The notes beneath the pieces were generated by a model. The model was not told the DNA's origin. It did not search any database and worked only from the letters and a program-made list of their open reading frames with translations. This document shows positions 18,355-25,970 of a DNA stretch of 64,000 nucleotides, one piece after another. The translations under genes and the position numbers were made by a program. The number at the start of each line of letters is the position of its first letter. The stretch's first letter is position 1. The stretch is taken from the NCBI GenBank assembly GCA_963746605.1, contig CAVVCH010000001.1:1-64000 (forward strand), read 5' to 3'. This DNA is from CAVQSS01 sp963746605 (GTDB lineage Bacteria; Desulfobacterota; RBG-13-43-22).

Positions 18355-18658
18355 AACATTGAACATCGAACGTCCAACATCGAATGAAAAACGAATCTCC
18401 ATCGAAAGGGATCGACCTATTTCTGCTTCTTAATCTTTTCCATTAAACCCCCATGCCCGGGGCGGGCACCCCGAAGATGAAATAATTGGCCATCAAAGGG
18501 TCGTCATTCCGGCTACAGCCGGAATCCAGGAATGATCAGCTGCCTGGATCCCGGATCGAGTCCGGGATGACAACGAAAAACAAGTACTCGAAAGCGCTGG
18601 TCGATCTTACTTTCGCATTAAACATTCGATGTTGGACGTTCGATGTTCGATGTTCATT
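18355..18658. repeat. palindromic repeat, family A copy 2 with nested element
   Basis: Left arm AACATCGAACGTCCAACATC (18355-18386) and inverted right arm (18616-18658) bracket about 230 bp. Nested inside at 18503-18571 is another palindrome of the GTCATTCCGGCTACAGCCGG ... TCCGGGATGAC type, a widespread bacterial intergenic repeat. At 18447-18480 there is also a CCCCCATGC..GGGGCG..CACCCCGAAG unit that recurs near 61243. This covers most of the 424-bp gap; no gene is present. Confidence 0.85.
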
Positions 18659-18761
18659 TTTTTTTAACCCGTTCACGGTCCATCCAGCGCGAAAATATAC
18701 TAACCTGCCTCCAAAAAAAAGAAGTCTGGAACCCGCTTCGATTCTGGGTTAGACTCGAATT

Positions 18762-19517
18762 ATGGAAATGCCGGCGGTCGACAAAAAAATATTCAAAAAG
18801 TTAGGCCGTGCCATTCGACACTATGAATTGATCGATGGGGGGGAGCGCATCGCCGTGGCGGTTTCCGGAGGGAAGGACAGTCTCTCCCTCTTATGGCTGC
18901 TGCGGGAACGTCTCCGTTGGATCCCCAAACCCTATGAGCTGATCGCCGTTCACCTGGACATGGGATTTCCCGGGTCCCGACCAGCGGCGGTGGAGGCCTT
19001 TTGTCGAAGCCTGGGGATCCCCTTTCATTTCGAGGAGACCGATTACGGGGTCCGGGCCCACGGTCCTGAAAATCGGGAGAACCCCTGCTTCCTTTGCGCG
19101 CGGCTTCGCCGCCGGCACCTTTTTGAAATGGCCCACTCCCTGAAGTGCGCCAAGCTGGCCTTCGGACATAATCAGGACGACATCATTGAAACGTTTTTCC
19201 TGAATATTTTCTTCGGCGGCCAAATAGGCACCATGGTGCCCCGCCAGGTCTTGTTCAAGGGGGCTTTGACCCTGATCCGGCCGCTGACCCTGCTCGGGGA
19301 AGGGGAGATCAAGGAGTTGGTCAAGAGGCGGGCCTGGCCGGAAATTATCAATCCCTGCCCCAGCGCCGGACGGTCCTCCCGGGAGCAGCTAAAAAGAATG
19401 CTGACCGAAGCCTACGCCCTCAACCCAAAAATCAAAGGCAATATCTTTAATGCCTTGAGTAATGTGCGCACGGATTACCTGTTGCCGCCGATCCCGCGAG
19501 GAAAGAGGGGTTTGTGA
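18762..19517 (+). CDS. TtcA-like tRNA thiolation protein (PP-loop ATPase)
   Basis: A 251-residue adenine-nucleotide alpha-hydrolase of the TtcA/TilS superfamily. It has the PP-loop SGGKDSLSLLWLL (about 34-46), a central CFLCARLRRRHLFE (CxxC, cluster ligands in TtcA) and FGHNQDDIIETFFLNIFF. A third cysteine in NPCPSAGRSSREQLK completes the pattern. TtcA makes 2-thiocytidine at tRNA position 32 using a [4Fe-4S] cluster. The length and cysteines fit this better than TilS. Assignment to ttcA itself rather than a related sulfur-transfer enzyme is inference. Confidence 0.85.
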   Translation: MEMPAVDKKIFKKLGRAIRHYELIDGGERIAVAVSGGKDSLSLLWLLRERLRWIPKPYELIAVHLDMGFPGSRPAAVEAFCRSLGIPFHFEETDYGVRAHGPENRENPCFLCARLRRRHLFEMAHSLKCAKLAFGHNQDDIIETFFLNIFFGGQIGTMVPRQVLFKGALTLIRPLTLLGEGEIKELVKRRAWPEIINPCPSAGRSSREQLKRMLTEAYALNPKIKGNIFNALSNVRTDYLLPPIPRGKRGL

Positions 19518-19684
19518 GAAGGGTATTTAACTGTTTGGTGCAAAAATCGAAATCCGAAGCACGAAATCCGAAACAAGCACGAAGGTCCAAAATCCAAATG
19601 ATCAAAAAAAACGCTTCGAATTTAAAGATTAAATCGGTCCCAATCTTCAAAACAAATTCTGGGACTGGGTAAAGAGTAATCTAA

Positions 19685-20022
19685 TTGACACCTTCAAAGG
19701 ACTCTTGGAGTTTCGATCCGGCCGTAGGGCGGTATCGAAAAATTTTTGCTCTGCTGGAAGCCCGGCAGGCAGAGGTATTGGCCCGCCTGGAAGTATCTTC
19801 CTGGATCCACGGCTCCGTCCGGCTCGGGAACTCGCCCGGCGTCTATGGGAGAAGGCTTGGGCTCGGGCCAATTACCGGGGGTCCGAACCGAAGGAAACCC
19901 GGATGGCCGATCTTTACGAATATGCCTTTATCCTGGCTCTTAGACAACAAGGAATCGGCCCGCCGATCCCAAAGGATTGGCCCGAAGCCCCTATCCGCGA
20001 CCTGATGGGGGATGTTTCCTGA
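19685..20022 (+). CDS. small hypothetical protein, frameshifted
   Basis: Two overlapping frames make one sensible protein of about 112 residues. TTG-initiated frame 1 (19685) gives a helical SFDPAVGRYRKIFALLEARQ...LEVSSWIHGSVR. After a shift near 19817, frame 2 continues RPARELARRLWEKAWARANY...DLYEYAFILALRQQ to the stop at 20020-20022. A single-base indel explains the split. The stop overlaps the start of the next gene (TGATG), so the two are coupled. Function unknown. Confidence 0.45.
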
Positions 20023-20357
20023 TGATGTATTTGCGACTCTTCGGGCGTTGCCGGATTTATCATGATCCCGTCAGCCCGGTATTAGTCGCTCCGGCCCAGA
20101 TCGGCTGGGAGGCCTGGTTCAGGACCATCGATCTGGTCACCCCCCGTCGATTAAAGGGACGGGAATTGCTGGATCGCACCCGGGGCTGGTGGACCGTCGA
20201 GCCCGATGATGTGGCCGAAACGGTAGCGCCTTTTGGGCGACTGGTGGTGGGAGAAAAAGGAGAGCTATTCGTTGAATTGACGGACCTGGCTGCTGCGGAA
20301 TCCCTGAAAAAGGCCCTGGCCGAGCGATTTGAGGATCAGGTCCTGCTTGCGCCTTAA
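20022..20357 (+). CDS. small hypothetical protein
   Basis: A 111-residue protein from ATG 20022 (a second ATG follows at 20025). Its start overlaps the stop of the preceding small gene, suggesting translational coupling. The sequence is mixed alpha/beta with several tryptophans (GWEAWFRTIDL, RGWWTVEPDD) and an AAAESLKKALAERF helix near the end. No family recognised. Confidence 0.55.
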   Translation: MMYLRLFGRCRIYHDPVSPVLVAPAQIGWEAWFRTIDLVTPRRLKGRELLDRTRGWWTVEPDDVAETVAPFGRLVVGEKGELFVELTDLAAAESLKKALAERFEDQVLLAP

Positions 20358-20410
20358 TACGTAATTAGAACTCGACGGATTCAAAGAAGCCGTTAACAGC
20401 TCGAGCGGTA

Positions 20411-21980
20411 TTAATTAAATGTAAGCGAAGTTATTCCAGATTTATCCTCCGGGGCTGGCAATAGTTTGGGGGTTCCCGACTCCAACTGAAAGAAAGCCAT
20501 GTCCGTGGCCATTTCTTCAGCCCCTTCGGCGTTCTTCTGGGTGACACCCTCGATCTGGATAATGGCCTGGTTGATCTGATCAAACCCCTGGGACTGTTCA
20601 TGACTGGCTTCCGAAATTTCGTTGATCAGATTTTTGGCCTTCTGGGTCCCGACTAAAATCCGATCGAACAGCTCTCCGGTCTTATTCACCAATCCCGATC
20701 CTTCTTCTATCCGGCTGAGGGTGTTTTTTATCAGGTCGGCCGTATTCTTTGAGGCCTCGGTCGATTTTAGAGCCAGGCTCCGGACTTCATTGGCCACTAC
20801 GGCGAACCCGGCGCCGGCCTCCCCGGCGCGGGCGGCCTCAACGGAAGCATTCAAGGCCAGTAAATTGGTTTGAAAGGCGATTTCGTCGATCGTTTTAATG
20901 ATCTTTCCGATCTGCAATCCCGCCTCCGATATATGTTTCATGGATTGTTCCAAATCCTGCATACTTAATCGGCCTGTTCCACCAGGCTGTTGTTTTCATT
21001 GATCAACTGGTTGGCGAAACCTGCATTTTCGGCATTGTGTTTGGTCATAGTGGCGATTTCGTTGATCGAGGCCGAGGTTTCTTCAAAGGCGCTGGCCTGG
21101 TTAGAAGATCCATCAGCAACCTGGCGGGAGAGGTGCGTCACCTTTTGAATCACCCGGCGCAATTGGCCGGTCATTTGAGTGAAGGAGCGATTTAGTTGAC
21201 CTACCTCGTCTTCCGTGTCCTGCAGGTCTTGGCCTTGCCATGGATAAATCACCTTGGGCCAGTTGCTCGGCTCGCTGGGCCACCGCCCGGATCGGCTGGA
21301 CGACGAAGCGGTTTACGAGGAAAAACACCAGCAGGACAATGCCGACGATCCCCAGACTGCCGAAGATCAATCCGAACAATCGGGTTCGGTTCAAGGCCGA
21401 GACCACTTGCTCACTGGCCTGCCTGACCAGCAATCCGCCCAGAACCGTATGGCTCTGTCCGTGGCAGTGATAACAGGCCGGCTCATTCCGGATCGGCTGG
21501 ACCACCGAAAAAAACGGCCGTCCGCCCACCTCTTCTTCGAAACCGCGTGTCTTCGGCCGCCCCGCCCTTTAATAGTTTTTTCACTATTTCCAGTCCTCGG
21601 GGATTGGCGACAAAGCTGGCCAGCGGTTGATCGATCTTGGCTTTTTCGGTGGCGAAGGAGACCTTCTGGTTGAAGTCAAAGACAAAGACCTGGATAGCCT
21701 TCATCTTTTCCTGCATATGGGACAGTTGGTTCTTTACGGTCTCATTATCGCCCCTGGAAAGCGGGTAAATGATTCCGTTGAATACCGATCCGCCCAACAG
21801 GTCGCCTGATCGTTTCATTTGATCGAGAATGCTATTCTGTTGGCTGGCCATGGTGAAATAAAGCAGGAGACCCACTACCAGCACGGAAATGACCGACAAG
21901 GTCAGCAGCAATTTCATTTGTAAACTGGATGCCATTTTTTTAAGACCGGGCAGATGAAAGATTTTTTCGGAATTGAACAT
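20411..21980 (-). pseudogene. methyl-accepting chemotaxis protein with haem-binding sensor domain, multiply frameshifted
   Basis: A chemoreceptor of about 520 residues read in four pieces. It starts at ATG 21978-21980 (MFNSEKIF, ribosome-binding GGAG), two bases after the cytochrome stop. Piece 1: TM1 (LLLTLSVISVLVVGLLLYF) and periplasmic sensor. Piece 2, after a shift near 21543: VGGRPFFSVVQPIRNEPACYHCHG with a c-type haem CYHCH motif, then TM2 and HAMP. Piece 3, after a shift near 21240, and piece 4, after a stop at 20965-20967, hold the signalling coiled coil. The conserved hairpin tip is IDEIAFQTNLLALNASVEAA with RAGEAGAGFAVVANEVR. Three indels may be sequencing errors; the domain logic is otherwise intact. 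Confidence 0.8.
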
Positions 21981-21982
21981 GG

Positions 21983-22474
21983 TTAGTGCGCTCCGGCATG
22001 GATTAAAGGCTTGAATTTGAACGATTGAATCCGCTGGTTGGTGTGGCACTCTTCACAAACCTTCAGGTCCATTTTACGGCGGATTTTTTTGCCGTTTTGG
22101 GCCTCGGCGTGGTCGCCGCCGGGACCATGGCAGACCTCACACCCGGCGTTCTTAAGTTCCGGGTTTTTGATCGGATCTTGAAAACCGCCCGGTTTGCCGT
22201 ATCCGGTGGTATGGCACTTATAGCAGTCCTTGATTTCCTGGGCGGACAACCCTTTTTTCATCCTTTCGATGCTCTGAAAGGAATGCGCTTTTTTGGAATA
22301 TTTCTTAAAATTATCGAATTGCTCGGTATGGCACCCCCCGCAGGTTTCCGATCCCACGTACCGATTGATCTTTTCCTCAGTCTGGCCCGGCGCACCCAAA
22401 AAGGCCAGAAGACCGTAAAGGAACAGGCCCAACAAAGCCCGACTGATTCCTCTTCCAATCACACTGCAAACCAT
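21983..22474 (-). CDS. tetrahaem c-type cytochrome (cytochrome c554-like)
   Basis: A 163-residue periplasmic cytochrome. After a signal/anchor segment (ALLGLFLYGLLAFLG) come four CxxCH haem sites: CGGCH (45-49), CYKCH (84-88), CEVCH (112-116) and CEECH (140-144). The spacing and the ETCGGCHTEQFDNF opening resemble the cytochrome c554/c-prime family. The gene lies immediately upstream of the haem-motif chemoreceptor (2-base gap), suggesting a shared role in redox sensing or electron transfer. The partner and potential are unknown. Confidence 0.88.
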   Translation of the reverse strand: MVCSVIGRGISRALLGLFLYGLLAFLGAPGQTEEKINRYVGSETCGGCHTEQFDNFKKYSKKAHSFQSIERMKKGLSAQEIKDCYKCHTTGYGKPGGFQDPIKNPELKNAGCEVCHGPGGDHAEAQNGKKIRRKMDLKVCEECHTNQRIQSFKFKPLIHAGAH

Positions 22475-22673
22475 CCACTTCTCCCTCCCTTGAAAGGCTT
22501 TTAATGCGTTATCGACCTTTACGAGCGAATATTAAATCATTTTCTTTGAATTCAGTTTTTTCTTAACATTCGATGACCAGGCGAAGGGGGCGGAGTGGAT
22601 AAAATATTGGCCCTTCGGCCGGAGAAATGATAAGTTAGTGCCGATGGACGAAAAACCTGAAAGGGGATAACCG

Positions 22674-22892
22674 ATGAAGAAAAGGTCCAGGAAACACTGA
22701 ACAAGGTCCGTCCACAATTGCAGGCCGATGGAGGAGATGTGGAATTGGTGGAGGTAACCGAGGGGGGCTGTAAAGGTACGATTGACCGGAGCCTGTAAGG
22801 GCTGTCCCATGTCCCAAATGACCTTGAAAATGGGGATTGAAAAGTTTTTAAAGCAGCAAGTTCCGGAAGTGACGGCGGTAGAGGCGGTTTGA
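22674..22892 (+). pseudogene. Nfu/NifU C-terminal-domain Fe-S scaffold protein, frameshifted
   Basis: No intact ORF is present, but the reading frames assemble into a 72-residue Nfu domain: KVQETLNKVRPQLQADGGDV, ELVEVTEG, then VKVRLTGACKGCPMSQMTL with the cluster-binding CKGC, and GIEKFLKQQVPEVTAVEAV before the TGA at 22890-22892. The start is ATG 22674 after an AGGGG site. Two one-base indels (near 22680, and in the G6 run at 22762-22767) break it. The protein would carry a [4Fe-4S] cluster for delivery to apoproteins. A minus-strand ORF over this stretch is only its shadow. Confidence 0.75.
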
Positions 22893-23037
22893 ATGCCTTG
22901 AACCTGTGAATGGGGACGGACTCACAAAAAGTCCGTCCCCCAGAATATGTGCGAAATAAGCGCCGAGCTGGGGCTTATGGTGGAACCCTTGAATTCACGT
23001 CCAATGGCGAGGGAGTCCAGCCTAAGGCGGGATCCCT

Positions 23038-25311
23038 CTACCTGAGGATGTGGGGTAAATACAGTTTATATCCCACCTGTTGCACAATCCCCGGTCCGCC
23101 CTGGTCAATAACGATACCGTCGGTTGTCAGATCGTCATCTCCACGCAACCCGTCAACGAAATGCAGCGTAATGACATTCCCCACGATCACGGCCCCGGTC
23201 TGACCGTCATACAGAAATTCATACCAGTGGGAGGCGATGTTACCAGGTGTGGGGCCATACTTGTAATAGGTGTTGGGAGCGACTCCGGCGGGGAGATAAA
23301 GGGTCACGGTGGTGGACCCTCCCGGAGTCAGGCCGTTTACGGTGAAATCAAAGAACCCGCAGGGAAAAGTCACCCCGGATGGGGAATCTCCGGGAGAGGG
23401 ATTGTCCTTGGCTTGAGCATTGGTCAGCGTTGTGCCGTTCGGAGAGGCCAACGTGACTAAATCGAGCCCGCTGAAGGTAGTCATGGAGGCCACATTCGGC
23501 TGTTGGTAATCCGGTATGCCATCCCCATTGCCATCATAGGTGTTGGCCAGGGTCGTCAGGCTGAAGGTATCGCTCACCCCGCCGATGGTCAGGGTGGCAT
23601 TCGTGGTCGTGGAAAAGCTGCCCGAGGAGGTTTGACGGACCGTGACCGTATTTCCGTCGTTGAGCGTCCCGGGGGACGACGTGTAGCTCCCGGCCCCGAT
23701 CTTATACTCACCCCCGGTGATCGAAATCGGCGCGGGGGCTGTGATCCCGGCCACCGTTATCGAATTGGATTCCCTCAGAGTCTTTCAAAGGAACCCCGGT
23801 CTGATCCGTTAAGGTAAAGGCATTGGGGGTGGTGTCGTCCAGCGTCATCAGGCTGAAAGTATCGCTCACCGCGCCGATGGTCAACGTGGTATTCGTGGTC
23901 GTGGAAAAGCTGATCGAGGAGGTCTGACGGACCGTGACCGTATTTCCGTTGTTAACCGTTCCCGGGGACGACTGCAGCTCGCGGGTCCGATCTATACTCA
24001 CCTCCCGTGATCGAAATCGGCGTAGGCCCGGTGATCCCGGAAACTGTTATCGAATTGGATTCCCGGAGAGTATTCAAGGAACCCCGGCCTGGTCTACAAA
24101 GAAAAGGCGTTGGGAGTTGTGTCGGAAGGTGTTGCTTTTTCGTAGGCTCCCATATCGACTATCACCGACCCGTTATAGCCGCCGTCGGCAATTCTTGGAG
24201 TTTCCCTCCAGGTCCGTAGAGGAATGCCTGAGACGCTGTTGTTCCCCTGTGTCGATGCAGAGAGAACCTGCGGCGAGACGATAACCGATGCCCCGACAAA
24301 GGATGGAGGATTGTGGATCACCCCTGTCCCCGCGTCGCCCGCGTCCTCGATGCCGCCGTCGCTGTAGCTGATGGCAAAGTTTCCCCGTTATATCCAAAGA
24401 GATCGTCATGGCCTGGTGTGCCAGACGATGCTGTTGGACATCGTAACGGTTTCCCGAAGTCGAGGTTGACTCCCACCCCTCCGATTTGGTGACGTGAGCC
24501 GCTGTGTTGTTCGCAATCGTACAGTTGAGAATCTTCGGGTTGTCGGCGGGTGAGAGGCCATCATCTGGGATCCCGTTCAATGACAATCCTCCGATCCGAA
24601 GAGGAAGGTCGAGGTATCCGAAGAATTGTTTCCGTATATGAGGTTATTGACCAGTTCAAGCCTAAAGGAGCAATCGCATCAATAAGGATGGCCCCCGCAC
24701 CAGGGCCGGTATTATTCCTGATGATAGAGGCTTCAATCCTGAGGAGACTCGTTGAAGGTTCATAGTACAAGGCCATCGCGTAGATTCCGCCTACCCACCC
24801 ACTGCCCGTGCTTGTGTTGTTCTCGATAATGCAGTTCTTGATTGTCAGGCCCACGGAATAGCTTTCAATCCCGGCACCGTAGGCCGTGACTTTTTGATCC
24901 ATTTTTAATAGTGAATCCATCGATGACAACGCCGCTGTAGCCAACGTTCGTGGTGAAATTACCTGGAATGGAAATCACGCTTCCGGTAAGGCCTGCGCCA
25001 CTGATGATGGTCTGATTGGTCCAAGGTACCCTTGTCCCGCCGCCAGCGGCTGGATATCCCCCCAAGAGCTGATTGCTGTTTGAGGCGTGGAAAGTGATTC
25101 TTTCATTATAGGTGCCTGCTGCAACGTTAATGTTATCGCTTCCATTGACCAGCGCCATGGCCGCCGTGATGGTCGCTTTGGCCGTGGCCCAGGACAATCC
25201 ATCATTTGTGTTACTTCCACCATTTGCAGGTGTCTTTACATAGTAATCGGTAGCCAGAGCATTGGCTGACAGGATGAAGAGAAAAAGAATGACCATCCCA
25301 ATTTTTTTCAT
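23038..25311 (-). pseudogene. large secreted parallel beta-helix protein, multiply frameshifted
   Basis: A reconstructed secreted protein of about 750 residues in six frame segments. The signal peptide (MKKIGMVILFLFILSANALA) is followed by YYVKTPANGGSNTNDGLSWA, the usual opening of right-handed beta-helix/DUF1565 surface proteins. Next come helix rungs (VVIDGFTIKNGS, IKNCIIENNTSTGSGWVGG, IEASIIRNNTG) and an ADNPKILNCTIANNT...DMGAYEK terminal cap. Then come two copies of a 97-residue repeat (see 23539-24120). The C-terminal GFFDFTVNGLTPGGSTTVTL...HFVDGLRGDDD is the choice-of-anchor U domain. It was probably exported and retained at the surface. Breaks are near 24900, 24570, 24310, 24000 and 23750. 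Confidence 0.75.
23539..24120 (-). repeat. tandem 291-bp coding repeat (two copies)
   Basis: The DNA of about 23539-23829 recurs at about 23830-24120. Shared blocks include TATCGCTCACC, ATTCGTGGTCGTGGAAAAGC, GACGGACCGTGACCGTATTT and GTTATCGAATTGGATTCC, each offset by about 290 bp. A 291-bp period equals 97 codons, so the unit is an in-frame protein domain repeat (ITGGEYKIG...NTVTVRQTSS...DTFSLTTL) inside the beta-helix protein gene. Confidence 0.8.
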
Positions 25312-25454
25312 ACCTTGCCTCCTTGAAAAGATGATTTGGTATTCGGCTTAGGTCCAGAGCAGGGTCCTCTTCCCTCAAAAACTTGGTCTTGCTTTGTATT
25401 TTTAGAAAACGGATTTAGGAACGAGGAGATGATAAAAAACATCTATTTAAATCA

Positions 25455-25468
25455 GCAAGATCTATGCC
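25455..25468 (-). promoter_or_regulatory. sigma-54 (-24/-12) promoter candidate for the beta-helix protein gene
   Basis: On the minus strand CGGCATAGATCTTGCT gives GG and GC separated by exactly 10 bp, with TTGCT at -12 as in the consensus (TGGCAC-N5-TTGCW). The predicted transcript start is near 25443, 132 bases ahead of the gene start. Two 16-bp palindromes lie about 113 bp upstream. Confidence 0.45.
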
Positions 25469-25580
25469 GAAGCCTACCCAGAAGGACAGTCCGCAACCTT
25501 AAAAAAATTGGTAAGAATTCAATGGGTTAAGGAGAAAAACCCGTGCGGACAGGAAGGCGGCTGGATAGGGTGGGGAAGGG

Positions 25581-25627
25581 TGGTTGAAATCAACCAGATT
25601 GATCAGGCCGATGGTTAAAATCAACCA
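25581..25627. promoter_or_regulatory. paired palindromic sites (enhancer-like), copy 1
   Basis: TGGTTGAAATCAACCA at 25581-25596 and TGGTTAAAATCAACCA at 25612-25627: 7-bp arms around a 2-bp centre, 31 bp from start to start (about three helical turns). They sit between the 3' end of an activator-gene remnant and the sigma-54-like promoter, as expected for upstream activating sequences. The same pair occurs at 29882-29928. Confidence 0.6.
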
Positions 25628-25644
25628 ACGATTTGGTTAGAAAT

Positions 25645-25907
25645 TTAGATCAGGTCGGGCAGCAGTATCCGGGAGCGCAGGTGGCAGCGGCGGATCCCAG
25701 GATACGGTCGGCCCGGCTCTTGTTGCCATTGCGGCGCTCCAGGACCCGGCGGATCAGATCCCGCTCGGCCTCTCCATGTGGGGAGGGAAAAACGGGCCGG
25801 TCGGTCCCGGAACGGCCGGGTCTTCCGGCGTCGTGGTTTTTGGGGATCAGCGGCAGATGCCCCTGATCAGGTTTTTTCCCTAAGGCCGCAGTATGAGCGG
25901 AAGCCAA
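25645..25907 (-). pseudogene. 3' remnant of an NtrC-family activator (Fis-type HTH)
   Basis: The minus strand encodes only the end of a sigma-54-dependent regulator: a linker (GRSGTDRPVFPSPHGEAERD) and a Fis-type helix-turn-helix, LIRRVLERRNGNKSRA. After a frameshift this continues as LRSRILLPDLI and TAA at 25645-25647. No receiver or AAA+ domain precedes it; the RCC1-protein gene ends only about 60 bp upstream. The sequence is clearly related to the end of the larger activator (HTH opening LIRRALEH..KANKSQAA at 30.0 kb), so it is probably a duplicated and truncated copy. Confidence 0.65.
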
Positions 25908-25970
25908 ATGAACCAGGGGGAATTTGAACCAATCCCCTGTCCTTTCAAATTTATCGAGGCCGGATCCGGA

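Noticed and set aside
14231..18658. CRISPR array
   Set aside because: The AACATCGAAC units are contiguous or inverted with no unique spacers of regular length and no cas genes nearby.
22532..22810. Minus-strand 92-residue ORF
   Set aside because: It is the antisense shadow of the frameshifted Nfu gene on the plus strand.
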